64,000 nt of DNA from Lysobacter sp. HDW10. Its GTDB lineage: Bacteria; Pseudomonadota; Gammaproteobacteria; Xanthomonadales; Xanthomonadaceae. Within the stretch, counting starts at the first letter, position 1; every line of letters starts with the position of its first letter. This document shows, piece by piece, positions 9,720 through 19,848 of this stretch. Position numbers and translations under genes: made by a program. Under the pieces are notes generated by a model. That model had not been told where the DNA came from. It was given only the letters and a program-made list of their open reading frames with translations, and ran no database searches. The stretch covers positions 1,852,885 to 1,916,884 of the forward strand of contig NZ_CP049864.1 of the NCBI RefSeq assembly GCF_011300685.1. Direction: 5' to 3'.

Positions 9720-12305
9720 TTATACGCTGGCTGCGACTTCTTGATACTCAGGCATCTGGTCGAAGTTCATGTAGCGGTAGATCGTATCGCCGCTTTCATT
9801 CACGACGCCGATGTCGGCGAGGTATTCAGCACGCGTCGGGATACGACCGAGACGTGAGCAGATAGCGGCCAACTCTGCCGAACCCAAGTAGACATTGCTG
9901 TTCTTGCCAAGACGATTCGGGAAGTTGCGCGTGCTGGTCGACATCACAGTCGCGCCTTCGCGGACTTGTGCTTGGTTACCCATGCACAAAGAACAGCCCG
10001 GCATTTCCATGCGTGCACCAGCGGCGCCAAAGGTGCCGTAGTGACCTTCTTCGGAGAGTTGTTGCGCGTCCATCTTCGTCGGCGGTGCCACCCACAAACG
10101 CGTTGGAATATCGCGCTTGCCTTCCAACAACTTCGCAGCGGCACGGAAGTGACCGATATTGGTCATGCACGAACCGATGAACACCTCATCGATGGAAGCG
10201 CCTGCCACATCTGACAAGGTCTTCGCATCGTCCGGATCGTTCGGACAGCACACGATCGGTTCTACGATCTCATCCAAGTTGATTTCAATCGTTGCGGCGT
10301 ATTCCGCGTCTGAGTCGGCCTGGAGCAACTGCGGGTTATCCACCCACTGCTGCATCTTGTCGATACGACGTTGCAAGGAACGCGCGTCCGAATAGCCTTC
10401 TGCAATCATCCACTTCAGCAAGGTGATATTGCTGTTGAGGTATTCGATGATCGGCGCTTGGTCGAGTTTGACCGTGCAGGCCGCTGCGGAACGTTCTGCG
10501 GATGCATCGGCGAGTTCGAACGCCTGTTCGATCTTCAAGGTCGGGAGACCTTCAATTTCGAGAATTCTGCCCGAGAAAATATTCTTCTTGCCTTGCTTCG
10601 CGACAGTCAACAAGCCCTGCTTGATGGCGTACAAGGGGATTGCATGCACGAGATCACGCAAGGTGACACCCGGTTGCATCGTGCCCTTGAAGCGCACCAG
10701 AACCGATTCCGGCATGTCGAGCGGCATCACACCTGTGGCGGCGGCAAAGGCCACCAGACCCGAACCTGCGGGGAATGAAATGCCGACCGGGAAACGGGTA
10801 TGAGAGTCGCCACCTGTGCCAACGGTGTCTGGCAGCAACATGCGATTGAGCCAGCTGTGAATGATGCCGTCGCCGGGACGCAAGGAGATGCCACCGCGGT
10901 TGCTGATGAAGTCAGGCAATGTGTGGTGCGTTTTAACGTCGACCGGTTTCGGGTAAGCCGCGGTGTGACAGAAGGACTGCATCACCAGATCCGCCGAGAA
11001 TCCGAGACATGCCAGATCTTTCAGTTCATCACGCGTCATCGGGCCGGTCGTATCTTGCGAGCCCACCGAGGTCATACGCGGTTCGCAATAGGTACCTGGA
11101 CGCACACCCTGCCCATCCGGCAGTCCACATGCGCGGCCAACCATTTTTTGCGCGAGGGTGAAGCCTTTACCTGAGTCTGCTTGGACTTGCGGCAAACGGA
11201 ACAAGTCAGACGCCGGCAGGCCCAATGCTTCGCGTGCTTTTGCAGTGAGGCCGCGGCCAATGATCAACGGAATACGGCCACCGGCGCGCACTTCGTCAAA
11301 CAACACTTCGCTCTTGACTTGGAATTCGGCAATGACGGCACCGTCTTTAAGGGCTTTGCCTTCATAGGGACGCAATTCGATCACGTCGCCCAAGTTCATT
11401 TGTGAGACGTCCAATTCAATTGGCAATGCGCCCGCGTCTTCCATCGTGTTGTAGAAGATGGGGGCAATTTTGGCGCCCAGACACACGCCACCAAAGCGCT
11501 TGTTCGGAATAAACGGAATGTCTTCGCCGGTCCACCACAACACGGAGTTCGTGGCGGATTTACGCGAAGAGCCGGTGCCCACGACGTCGCCGACGTAGGC
11601 GACCAAGTGACCCTTTTCTTTCAGGCTTTGAATGAGGTCGATCGGGCCGCGTTTACCGTCTTCTTCCGGCACAAACGGCGCGTCGTCGCGCTTGTTCTTG
11701 AGCATTGCCAAGCCGTGCATCGGGATGTCAGGACGGGTCGTCGCATCCGGTGCCGGTGAGAGGTCATCGGTATTGGTTTCACCGGGGACTTTGAACACTG
11801 TCACGGTGAGTGATTCGGGGACTTCCGGCTTGCTGGTGAACCATTCGGCGTCCGCCCAGCTTTGCAGCACAGACTTCGCATTGGCATTGCCGGCCTCTGC
11901 TTTGCTCTGCACGTCATGGAATGCATCAAACATCAGCAAGGTGTGTTTCAGTGCCTCTGCCGCGGTTTCACCCACTTCTGCGTCATCCAACAATTCGATG
12001 AGCGGCTGGATGTTGTAGCCACCCAGCATGGTGCCGAGCAGCTCAGTGGCACGCTTGCGAGAAATCAGCGGCGTGGACTCGCTGCCATGTGCAACGGCGG
12101 CAAGGTAGGAGGCCTTGACCATTGCGGCATCATCGACGCCTGCGGGGACGCGGTTTGTAATCAAGTCAACCAGCACTTCACCCTCGCCTGCCGGCGGATG
12201 CTTAATCAATTCGATCAAGTCAGCAGTTTGCTGCGCGCTCAATGGCAGCGGCGGAATACCGAGCGCGGCGCGTTCGGCAACATGTTGGCGATAAGTGCTA
12301 AGCAT
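9720..12305 (-). CDS. acnB: Bifunctional aconitate hydratase 2 / 2-methylisocitrate dehydratase AcnB
   Basis: Interconverts citrate and isocitrate in the TCA cycle through a [4Fe-4S] cluster, and can act on 2-methylisocitrate. The 861 residues follow the AcnB order: an N-terminal HEAT-like domain (1-~160), the swivel domain moved to the front (~165-380, with [15 protein letters not shown]), then the catalytic domains. Cluster cysteines are in [11 protein letters not shown] and in [12 protein letters not shown] (two Cys), and [11 protein letters not shown] is conserved. The ATG at 12305 has an AGGA 10 nt upstream. It is divergent from acnA, 188 bp apart. One of the two aconitases corresponds to rpfA of Xanthomonas; I do not decide which. 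Confidence 0.97.
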   Translation of the reverse strand: MLSTYRQHVAERAALGIPPLPLSAQQTADLIELIKHPPAGEGEVLVDLITNRVPAGVDDAAMVKASYLAAVAHGSESTPLISRKRATELLGTMLGGYNIQPLIELLDDAEVGETAAEALKHTLLMFDAFHDVQSKAEAGNANAKSVLQSWADAEWFTSKPEVPESLTVTVFKVPGETNTDDLSPAPDATTRPDIPMHGLAMLKNKRDDAPFVPEEDGKRGPIDLIQSLKEKGHLVAYVGDVVGTGSSRKSATNSVLWWTGEDIPFIPNKRFGGVCLGAKIAPIFYNTMEDAGALPIELDVSQMNLGDVIELRPYEGKALKDGAVIAEFQVKSEVLFDEVRAGGRIPLIIGRGLTAKAREALGLPASDLFRLPQVQADSGKGFTLAQKMVGRACGLPDGQGVRPGTYCEPRMTSVGSQDTTGPMTRDELKDLACLGFSADLVMQSFCHTAAYPKPVDVKTHHTLPDFISNRGGISLRPGDGIIHSWLNRMLLPDTVGTGGDSHTRFPVGISFPAGSGLVAFAAATGVMPLDMPESVLVRFKGTMQPGVTLRDLVHAIPLYAIKQGLLTVAKQGKKNIFSGRILEIEGLPTLKIEQAFELADASAERSAAACTVKLDQAPIIEYLNSNITLLKWMIAEGYSDARSLQRRIDKMQQWVDNPQLLQADSDAEYAATIEINLDEIVEPIVCCPNDPDDAKTLSDVAGASIDEVFIGSCMTNIGHFRAAAKLLEGKRDIPTRLWVAPPTKMDAQQLSEEGHYGTFGAAGARMEMPGCSLCMGNQAQVREGATVMSTSTRNFPNRLGKNSNVYLGSAELAAICSRLGRIPTRAEYLADIGVVNESGDTIYRYMNFDQMPEYQEVAASV

Positions 12306-12493
12306 AGAAATGTCCTGCGTAAGTGCCCTGCGAAAAGCGCGGCGGGTCAGCCGATTATTTTACCTGAACAGGCCTCCCCGAGCAAGTCGTATGACACTAA
12401 AAAGCCCTTGAAAATCAAGGGCCAGCGCGCAGAATCACACTTTCTGTATGGGCGTTGGCACATACTTCTCTTTTCTACACGGGAGCCATCTGG
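12306..12493. promoter_or_regulatory. Divergent acnB/acnA intergenic region
   Basis: This 188-bp region must hold both aconitase promoters. On the minus strand TAAAAT at 12357-12362 is a candidate acnB -10, giving a leader of ~45 nt. A hairpin with a minus-strand T-run lies further upstream (12399-12422). The acnA side has GGGAG 9 nt before its ATG. No convincing -35/-10 pair for acnA was found by eye. Confidence 0.4.
12399..12422 (-). terminator. Intrinsic terminator pointing toward acnB
   Basis: A perfect 8-bp stem (12404-12411 with 12415-12422, GCCCTTGA/TCAAGGGC) with a 3-nt loop. On the minus strand it is followed at once by five T. It has no T-run on the plus strand. It lies upstream of acnB and in front of acnA, so it could block antisense transcription from the acnA side or act as a leader attenuator of acnB. 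Confidence 0.6.
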
Positions 12494-15250
12494 ATGGACA
12501 GCTTCAAGACGCAAACCCGACTCGAAGTAGGCGGCAAACACTACGCCTATCACAGCCTGCCGAAACTCGGCGAGCAATTCGATATCGCACACCTTCCCTA
12601 CGCGATGAAAATCCTGCTGGAGAATCTGCTGCGTCACGAAGACGGTGGTGTGACCGTGGGCCCCGAACACATTGCTGCGGTTGCGCAATGGGTGCCTTCA
12701 AAAGTCCCGGATACAGAAATCGCCTTCATGCCCGCGCGTGTCGTGCTGCAGGATTTCACGGGTGTGCCGTGTGTTGTGGATTTGGCGGCGATGCGCGATG
12801 CCGTGACGGCGCTCGGCGGCAAGCCTGAGCAGATCAACCCACAAATTCCGTCGGAGCTCGTGATTGACCACTCCGTACAAGTTGACGTCTATGGCCGTGC
12901 CGACGCGCTCGACCTCAATGCCAAAATTGAATTCGAACGAAATCTTGAGCGCTACAGCTTCTTACGTTGGGGTCAAAAAGCGTTCACTGACTTCAAGGTG
13001 GTGCCTCCCGCCACCGGCATCGTTCACCAAGTCAATCTTGAACATTTGGCGCGCGTGGTCATGGCGCGAGAAATCGACGGCGAACTGCATGCATTTCCGG
13101 ATACCGTGTTTGGTACAGATAGCCACACGACGATGATCAACGGCATTGGCGTGTTGGGCTGGGGCGTCGGCGGTATTGAGGCAGAAGCTGCCATGCTCGG
13201 CCAACCTTCGTCGATGTTGATTCCTCAAGTCGTAGGTTTCAAATTGACCGGCAAACTGCCTGAAGGCGCAACCGCCACAGACTTGGTGCTGACAGTCACG
13301 CAAATGTTGCGTGCGCATGGCGTCGTTGGAAAGTTCGTAGAGTTTTACGGCGATGGCTTGCAGCATTTGCCGCTTGCAGACCGTGCAACGATCGCCAACA
13401 TGGCGCCCGAATATGGGGCCACCTGCGGCATTTTCCCGATCGATGCGGAAGCGCTCAGCTATATGCGTTTGTCGGGTCGGGATGAGGCGCATATTGCATT
13501 GGTTGAGACCTATGCCAAGGCACAAGGCCTCTGGCACGACGTCAATTCGCCGCACGCAGAATACAGCAGCACCTTGACACTCGACATGGCCACTGTGCTG
13601 CCTTCGCTAGCTGGCCCGAAGCGTCCGCAGGATCGCGTGTTGTTGAGCGAGCTGAAGCACAACTACAACGCGTGTGTGGGCCCGCTGACGGAACACCGCA
13701 ACGTCACCAATTCGGCCATGAAGCGCATGGCCGCGGAAGGCGGCGATCAACCGCAGGCGCACGAACTCGCCGCAAAACCTGTGTCGCGTATCAAGTTGTC
13801 GGATGGCGTGCATGAGCTCAAAGATGGTTCTGTCGTGATCGCGGCCATTACCTCTTGTACGAATACTTCCAATCCGGCGGTGATGTTGGGTGCCGGTTTG
13901 TTGGCGCGCAATGCAGCGGCGAAAGGATTGAAAGCCGCACCATGGGTAAAGACTTCACTTGGCCCGGGTTCATTGGTGGTGACGGACTACTTGCGCAAAG
14001 CAGGTGTGTTGGATGATCTCGAACAGCTGGGTTTCTATGTAGTGGGTTACGGCTGCACGACCTGTATCGGTAACTCGGGCCCACTACCGCAAGCCGTGAG
14101 CGCTGGCATCGCGGAGCACGATTTGGTCGTGGCGTCGGTGTTGTCCGGCAATCGCAACTTTGAAGGGCGTGTGCATCCCGAAGTCAAGATGAATTACTTG
14201 GCGTCCCCGCCGTTGGTGGTTGCGTTCGCCATCGCCGGCACCGTCGATATCGATCTCAGCACTGAGCCACTCGGCAAAGGCAGTGACGGTAAAGACGTGT
14301 ATTTGCGTGACATTTGGCCAAGCAATAAAGAGATTGGCGACATGATCGCAGCCACGGTCGGCCCGGAAATGTTCAAACAAAACTACGCGGATGTCTTCAA
14401 AGGTGATTCGCGCTGGAACACAGTGAACACGCCGGAAGGTCAGATTTTCGCTTGGGATGATCGTTCGACCTATATCAAGAACCCGCCCTACTTCGATGGC
14501 ATGACCATGGAGGTCGGCACGATTGACGATTTGGCCGGTGCGCGGGTGATGGGCATCTTTGGTGACTCAATCACCACGGATCACATTTCACCGGCAGGCA
14601 ATATCAAGAAGGAGTCACCCGCAGGTCGCTTCTTGATCGAACGCGGTGTGCAACCCGCGGACTTCAATAGCTATGGTTCGCGCCGCGGCAATGACGACGT
14701 GATGGTGCGTGGCACATTCGCCAATATCCGCATCAAGAACTTGATGTTGAATGGCGAAGAAGGCGGTAGCACCATTTACTTCAGCCCTGACGGCAAGTCG
14801 ACGGAACACCTTGCTATCTATGACGCAGCCATGAAGTACAAGGCAGACAAGGTGCCGTTGGTGGTCTTTGCGGGCAAGGAATACGGCACGGGTTCTTCGC
14901 GCGACTGGGCGGCGAAAGGCACCAACCTGCTAGGTATCAAGGCTGTGATTGCAGAGAGCTTTGAACGTATCCACCGCTCCAACTTGGTGGGCATGGGTGT
15001 CTTGCCACTTCAATTTGCCCACGGTGAGAACGCACAAAGCCTGGGATTGGACGGCAGTGAACGGATCGATATCACGGGTCTCCGCAATGGCGAGTCAAAA
15101 ACCGCAACGGTCACTGCGACTTCAGCAGATGGCAAGCAACGGTCTTTCGACGTCTCGGTATTGCTGTTGACGCCGAAGGAAGTCGAATACTTCAAGAACG
15201 GTGGCTTGCTTCAGTACGTTTTGCGTCAACTCGCATCGAAAGTGCACTGA
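12494..15250 (+). CDS. acnA: Aconitate hydratase AcnA
   Basis: A second aconitase of the AcnA/IRP type, interconverting citrate and isocitrate; in enterobacteria AcnA is the stress-stable form. It has 918 residues from the ATG at 12494, which is preceded by GGGAG; a reading from 12455 adds 13 residues of no family likeness. Motifs in AcnA order: FGTDSHTTMINGIGVLGWG, cluster cysteines in AITSCTNTSNPAVM and GCTTCIGNSGP, then a C-terminal swivel with GSSRDWAAKGTNLLG and SNLVGMGVLP. A hairpin terminator follows. Confidence 0.97.
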   Translation: MDSFKTQTRLEVGGKHYAYHSLPKLGEQFDIAHLPYAMKILLENLLRHEDGGVTVGPEHIAAVAQWVPSKVPDTEIAFMPARVVLQDFTGVPCVVDLAAMRDAVTALGGKPEQINPQIPSELVIDHSVQVDVYGRADALDLNAKIEFERNLERYSFLRWGQKAFTDFKVVPPATGIVHQVNLEHLARVVMAREIDGELHAFPDTVFGTDSHTTMINGIGVLGWGVGGIEAEAAMLGQPSSMLIPQVVGFKLTGKLPEGATATDLVLTVTQMLRAHGVVGKFVEFYGDGLQHLPLADRATIANMAPEYGATCGIFPIDAEALSYMRLSGRDEAHIALVETYAKAQGLWHDVNSPHAEYSSTLTLDMATVLPSLAGPKRPQDRVLLSELKHNYNACVGPLTEHRNVTNSAMKRMAAEGGDQPQAHELAAKPVSRIKLSDGVHELKDGSVVIAAITSCTNTSNPAVMLGAGLLARNAAAKGLKAAPWVKTSLGPGSLVVTDYLRKAGVLDDLEQLGFYVVGYGCTTCIGNSGPLPQAVSAGIAEHDLVVASVLSGNRNFEGRVHPEVKMNYLASPPLVVAFAIAGTVDIDLSTEPLGKGSDGKDVYLRDIWPSNKEIGDMIAATVGPEMFKQNYADVFKGDSRWNTVNTPEGQIFAWDDRSTYIKNPPYFDGMTMEVGTIDDLAGARVMGIFGDSITTDHISPAGNIKKESPAGRFLIERGVQPADFNSYGSRRGNDDVMVRGTFANIRIKNLMLNGEEGGSTIYFSPDGKSTEHLAIYDAAMKYKADKVPLVVFAGKEYGTGSSRDWAAKGTNLLGIKAVIAESFERIHRSNLVGMGVLPLQFAHGENAQSLGLDGSERIDITGLRNGESKTATVTATSADGKQRSFDVSVLLLTPKEVEYFKNGGLLQYVLRQLASKVH

Positions 15251-15272
15251 ATTTGCCATCTGGGTCACACTC

Positions 15273-15306
15273 GAGACGGCGCATGAGAATGCGCCGTTTC
15301 TATTTT
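15273..15306 (+). terminator. Intrinsic terminator after acnA
   Basis: A 12-bp stem with one G-T pair (15273-15284 with 15289-15300, GACGGCGCAT/ATGCGCCGTT core), loop GAGA, followed by TATTTT. It begins 22 bp after the acnA stop and ends ~100 bp before fadD. Confidence 0.8.
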
Positions 15307-15403
15307 CCGCATTGCACCATGCGCATCGCTTGCCCCAACGCCTCGGGCATGCTCCAATCAATGAATTGCCGCTAAACGCGCACTTTTTTTGACAGGTGAA
15401 TTG

Positions 15404-17068
15404 ATGAGCATTGATCGTCCTTGGTTGCAGAACTATCCGGCGCATGTGCCGCATACCATCGATCCGGACAAATACAGCTCAATCAATGACATGGTCAAAG
15501 GTTCGATCGCAAAGTTCGGCGATCACGAAGCCTTTGAATGTATGGGCAAGAGCATCACCTATGATGCCTTCGACAAAGCGGCTGATCATTTCGCTTCGTA
15601 CTTGCAGAACACATTGGGCTTGAAGAAAGGCGATCGTGTTGCGGTGATGATGCCGAACTGCTTGCAGCAGCCGATTGCAACGTTCGGGATCCTGCGCGCA
15701 GGTCTAACCGTGGTAAACGTCAACCCGCTCTACACGGCGCGCGAACTCGAACACCAGATGAAAGACTCAGGTGCCGTCGCCATCGTCGTTGTCGACAATT
15801 TTGGTTCGGTTGTGTCAGAGGTCTTGGCAAACACCGCTTTGAAGCATGTCGTCACAACCGGTCTGGGTGACCTGCTCGGCGCAAAGGGTTTGATCGTCAA
15901 CTTTGTGGTGAAGCACATCAAGAAGATGGTGCCGAGCTATCACATCGCTGGTGCGGTCCGTTTCAAAGATGCACTGGCAAAAGGCGCGCAACAGCCTTTG
16001 AAGCCGGTAGAAGTCGTCAATACGGATCTCGCGTTCTTGCAATACACCGGCGGTACGACGGGTGTGGCCAAAGGCGCCATGCTGACGCATCGCAACTTGA
16101 TCTCGAACATGCTGCAAGCCAGTGCATGGGTTGCACCTTATGCCACCGTCGGCAAAGAATTGATCATCACTGCCCTGCCGCTGTATCACATCTTTGCATT
16201 GACAGCGAATGGCTTGGTGTTCTTCGAGCTCGGTTCAAAGAACGTCTTGATCACCAATCCGCGTGACATGCCGGGCTTCGTCAAAGAGCTGAAGAAGCAC
16301 AAATTCACAGCCATTACCGGCGTGAACACCTTGTTCAATGGTTTGCTCAATGCGAAAGATTTCGACACTGTCGATTTTTCACATCTGCATTTGACCTTGG
16401 GTGGCGGCATGGCGGTTCAGCGCAGCGTCGCAGAACGCTGGAAGAAGGTCACCGGCTGCACCTTGGCAGAAGCCTATGGTCTGACTGAGACCTCGCCCGC
16501 CGTGTGTATCAATCCGTTGGACTTGAAGGAATACAACGGCTCAATCGGTTTGCCTGTGCCCTCGACGGATATTTGTATCCAGGATGACGACGGCAACATT
16601 CTGCCGAATGACGGCGCCGCCACTGGCGAGTTGTGTGTGAAAGGTCCGCAAGTGATGGCGGGTTATTGGCAACGCCCTGATGAAACCGCCAACGTCATGG
16701 ACGCCGCTGGGTGGCTGCATACGGGTGACGTCGCCAGAATCGAATCCAACGGATATGCGTATATCGTTGATCGCAAGAAAGACATGATTCTCGTGTCTGG
16801 TTTCAACGTTTACCCGAATGAAATCGAAGACGTGCTTTCAGCGATGCCGGGCATTGCAGAAGTCGCAGCAGTGGGTGCGCCTGACGAGCATTCCGGTGAA
16901 ACCGTGAAGGTTGTGATCGTCAAGAAGGATCCGTCGCTCACTGCCGAAGATGTCAAAGCCTTCGCGAAAGAGAATCTCACCGGCTATAAGCGTCCGCATA
17001 TCGTTGAGTTCCGCGATGAGCTGCCGAAAACGAACGTGGGCAAGATCTTGCGCCGAGAACTTCGTTAA
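15404..17068 (+). CDS. fadD: Long-chain fatty acid--CoA ligase (FadD / RpfB-like)
   Basis: Activates fatty acids with ATP and CoA through an acyl-adenylate. In Xanthomonas the homolog in this position, RpfB, also turns over the DSF quorum signal. It has 554 residues from the ATG at 15404 (AGGTGA just upstream); a TTG at 15389 would add five. ANL-superfamily motifs: P-loop [18 protein letters not shown] (~213-230), [10 protein letters not shown], the ATP/AMP motif [11 protein letters not shown], and the FACS signature with the [13 protein letters not shown] and C-terminal Lys ([11 protein letters not shown]). It lies only 65 bp from the convergent lysS stop. Fatty-acid degradation is certain; a DSF role cannot be assumed, since rpfF is not present here. 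Confidence 0.93.
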   Translation: MSIDRPWLQNYPAHVPHTIDPDKYSSINDMVKGSIAKFGDHEAFECMGKSITYDAFDKAADHFASYLQNTLGLKKGDRVAVMMPNCLQQPIATFGILRAGLTVVNVNPLYTARELEHQMKDSGAVAIVVVDNFGSVVSEVLANTALKHVVTTGLGDLLGAKGLIVNFVVKHIKKMVPSYHIAGAVRFKDALAKGAQQPLKPVEVVNTDLAFLQYTGGTTGVAKGAMLTHRNLISNMLQASAWVAPYATVGKELIITALPLYHIFALTANGLVFFELGSKNVLITNPRDMPGFVKELKKHKFTAITGVNTLFNGLLNAKDFDTVDFSHLHLTLGGGMAVQRSVAERWKKVTGCTLAEAYGLTETSPAVCINPLDLKEYNGSIGLPVPSTDICIQDDDGNILPNDGAATGELCVKGPQVMAGYWQRPDETANVMDAAGWLHTGDVARIESNGYAYIVDRKKDMILVSGFNVYPNEIEDVLSAMPGIAEVAAVGAPDEHSGETVKVVIVKKDPSLTAEDVKAFAKENLTGYKRPHIVEFRDELPKTNVGKILRRELR

Positions 17069-17083
17069 GCCAGTTGTTCAAAA

Positions 17084-17112
17084 GAACGCCGCTTGAAGAA
17101 GCGGCGTTTTTC
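17084..17112. terminator. Intrinsic terminator between fadD and lysS
   Basis: An 11-bp perfect stem (17084-17094 with 17099-17109), loop GAAG, followed by T-rich sequence on the plus strand and preceded by AAAAG, so partly bidirectional. It serves fadD and perhaps convergent lysS. Confidence 0.8.
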
Positions 17113-17133
17113 TTTGTCTGAATAAGATCGCGA

Positions 17134-18642
17134 TCAGTGTTCTGGTCGCATGTACGGGAACAGCAATACATCACGGATGGACGCGCGGTCGGTCAACAGC
17201 ATCACCAGGCGGTCGATACCGATGCCGAGCCCGCCTGTCGGCGGCAACCCTACTTCGAGCGCACGAATGTAGTCGGCGTCGAAGTGCATGGCTTCGTCAT
17301 CGCCTGCATCTTTCGCCTCAACTTGGGCCTTGAAACGCGCGGCCTGATCTTCAGGATCATTGAGTTCGGAGAATCCATTGGCGATTTCTTTGCCGCCAAT
17401 GAAAAGTTCGAAGCGATCAGTGATGCCCGGCTCTGTATCTGACTCGCGTGCCAAAGGCGACACTTCCACCGGGTAATGCGTAATGAAGGTCGGCTGCAAC
17501 AAACCGCCTTCAACCGTCTTCTCAAAGATTTCGAGGAGCAATTTGCCCCAACCGTAGCTCGGCTTCACGCCGACTTTGAGACGGGCGCAGTGCGCCGCCA
17601 AGGCGTCACGGTCACGGCAGTCCGCGACGCTGATCTCCGGATTGAGTTCGCGCACAGCTTCTTCGAGCTTCCACCGGCGGAACGGCTTGCCGAGATCAAT
17701 CTCACGCGACTCCCACACCATCGCGGTCGTGCCCATGGCGTCTTGTGCGGCATGGCGAATCAGTGCTTCCGTCAAATCCATGACTTCTTCGTAGCCGACA
17801 TAGGCTTCATAGAGTTCGAGCATGGTGAATTCGGGATTGTGTCGTGTGCTCACACCTTCGTTGCGGAAGTTGCGATTGATTTCGTAGACACGTTCAAAGC
17901 CGCCGACCACCAAACGCTTCAGATACAACTCTGGCGCAACACGCAAGTACAGATCAAGGTCTAGCGCATTGTGGTGCGTTGTAAATGGCTTTGCCGTTGC
18001 GCCACCAGCGATGTAATGCATCATCGGTGTCTCAACTTCCAGGAAGCGGCGATCGTCTAACCAACGACGCATCGATGCAATGATGCGTGAGCGCGCCACG
18101 AAAACTTCGCGCGACTCCGGCGTCACAATCAAGTCAACGTAGCGTTGACGGTAACGTTGCTCAACGTCTGCAAGGCCATGCCACTTGTCAGGTAAAGGAC
18201 GCAGTGCTTTGGTCAGCAAGCGCAAAGACTCGACCTTGACCGACAGCTCGCCGGTCTTGGTGCGCATGAGTGAGCCTTCACCTGCGATGATGTCGCCGAC
18301 ATCCCAGGTTTTGAAGAGGTCATAGGTCTCGCCCAATTGCGTGGACTGCAGGAACATCTGGATGCGGCCCGTGACGTCCTGAATTTGCGCAAATGCGGCT
18401 TTGCCCATGACGCGCTTCGCCATCATGCGACCGGCAATGGCGACCTTGCGTCCCGTGGCTTCAAGCGCCTCGCCCGTCCACTTTTCGGCATCGGCATATT
18501 CATGCTGCAGATCACCGGCCTGCTCCCGACGACGGAAGTCATTCGGATAGGCGATGCCGTCGGCACGCATCTGATTCAATTTGCCGCGGCGCTCGGCAAT
18601 CAGCGCATTTTCGTCAACGGGGGCTTGCGGTGTTTCGTTCAT
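17134..18642 (-). CDS. lysS: Lysine--tRNA ligase (class II)
   Basis: Charges tRNA-Lys. The 502-residue class IIb synthetase has an N-terminal OB-fold anticodon-binding domain (~50-150, with [19 protein letters not shown]) and the catalytic domain. Motif 1 is around [15 protein letters not shown]. Motif 2 is [18 protein letters not shown]. Motif 3 is [15 protein letters not shown] near the C terminus. It is downstream of prfB on the same strand, 43 bp away, the classic prfB-lysS pair. In Xanthomonas, lysS directly follows the rpfFCG genes; here the other neighbour is fadD. Confidence 0.97.
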   Translation of the reverse strand: MNETPQAPVDENALIAERRGKLNQMRADGIAYPNDFRRREQAGDLQHEYADAEKWTGEALEATGRKVAIAGRMMAKRVMGKAAFAQIQDVTGRIQMFLQSTQLGETYDLFKTWDVGDIIAGEGSLMRTKTGELSVKVESLRLLTKALRPLPDKWHGLADVEQRYRQRYVDLIVTPESREVFVARSRIIASMRRWLDDRRFLEVETPMMHYIAGGATAKPFTTHHNALDLDLYLRVAPELYLKRLVVGGFERVYEINRNFRNEGVSTRHNPEFTMLELYEAYVGYEEVMDLTEALIRHAAQDAMGTTAMVWESREIDLGKPFRRWKLEEAVRELNPEISVADCRDRDALAAHCARLKVGVKPSYGWGKLLLEIFEKTVEGGLLQPTFITHYPVEVSPLARESDTEPGITDRFELFIGGKEIANGFSELNDPEDQAARFKAQVEAKDAGDDEAMHFDADYIRALEVGLPPTGGLGIGIDRLVMLLTDRASIRDVLLFPYMRPEH

Positions 18643-18685
18643 GTCCGGCTTTCCAACGCACAGGGTTCAAGTGGCAATACTTCGA

Positions 18686-19814
18686 TCAGACCATATCCGA
18701 GCGTTTGGCGCCCGCATCGAGACCGGACTTCAAGCTCGCTTCAACGAACTCGTCCAAGTCACCGTCCAACACCTTTTGCGTATCAGTGCGTTCTACACCG
18801 GTGCGCAAATCCTTGATGCGGGATTGATCAAGCACATAGTTTCGGATCTGACTGCCCCAGCCCACATCCGCTTTGGTCGCTTCAAGCGCATCCCTTTCCG
18901 CGTTGCGCTTTTGCATTTCAAGCTCATACAACTTTGCGGCAAGCATCTTCATGGCGCGATCGCGGTTCGCGTGCTGACTGCGTTCGGTCTGGCATGCCAC
19001 AACCGTATTGGTCGGAATGTGCGTGATACGCACCGCCGATTCCGTCTTATTCACGTGCTGACCACCCGCACCTGACGAGCGGTAAACGTCGGTGCGCAAG
19101 TCGGCGGGGTTGATGTCGATCTCGAATGAATCATCCACTTCCGGTGAAACGAACACACTGGTGAAACTCGTGTGTCGACGATTGTCGGAGTCGAATGGCG
19201 ACTTGCGAACCAAACGGTGGACGCCAATCTCGGTCTTCAACCAACCATAGGCGAATTCGCCCTCTACGCGGAAGGTTGCCGACTTGATGCCAGCGACATC
19301 ACCGCCGCTGACTTCAAGCAATTCAGTTTTCCAGCCGCGGGATTCGGCCCAACGCAAATACATGCGCAACAGAATTTCAGCCCAATCTTGCGCTTCGGTA
19401 CCGCCCGCACCCGCTTGGATATCGACGAATGCGTTCGTCGAATCCATCTTGCCCGAGAACATGCGTTGGAATTCAAGTTGCTCGACGCCTTTTTCAAAGC
19501 GATCGACGTCGGCCACCACCGCCAGCGCAGTGTCTTCATCGGCTTCCATCTCAGCCAAGTCCAACAGTTCGCCGGCGCCGCCTAAACCCTCCTTGAGATC
19601 ACGCAACCCATTGACGGTTTTGTCGAGCTGGGAGCGTTCGCGCCCTAGTGCTTGGGCGCGCTCGGAATCGTTCCAAATGTCGGGGTTTTCAAGTTCGCGT
19701 TCTACTTCTTCCAGGCGCTCACGCTTGGCATCGTAGTCAAAGAAACCCCCGAAGCGCGTCTAGGCGATCGATCAGATCGCTGATACGGGCTCGGATGGGA
19801 TTGAGTTCAATCAT
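18686..19814 (-). CDS. prfB: Peptide chain release factor 2, with programmed +1 frameshift
   Basis: Recognises UGA and UAA and triggers peptide release. The gene is in two frames: 25 codons from ATG at 19814, beginning [20 protein letters not shown], then an in-frame TGA at 19737-19739. A +1 shift joins this to the long frame starting [13 protein letters not shown], giving 375 residues. The anticodon-like SPF tripeptide (VRKSPFDS) and the catalytic GGQ ([14 protein letters not shown]) are present. It is not a pseudogene: the break matches the autoregulatory site of E. coli prfB. A TAGAAT about 28 nt before the ATG may be the -10. Confidence 0.96.
19736..19751 (-). promoter_or_regulatory. prfB programmed +1 frameshift site
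   Basis: Minus-strand codons CGG GGG TTT CTT TGA C. The G-rich run acts as an internal Shine-Dalgarno, CTT is the slippery codon, and TGA followed by C is a poor termination context. Low RF2 lets ribosomes slip to the GAC frame, so RF2 controls its own synthesis. The E. coli counterpart differs mainly at the TTT codon. Confidence 0.93.
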
Positions 19815-19848
19815 GGGGCTGAATCAAATTAAATGACCCGCGATTCTA

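Noticed and set aside
12455-12493. An N-terminal extension of acnA
   Set aside because: The ATG at 12494 has GGGAG upstream and fits the family; the extra 13 residues do not.
18686-19606. A prfB start at the first in-frame codon near 19606
   Set aside because: The complete N terminus exists upstream across the programmed frameshift, matching known RF2.
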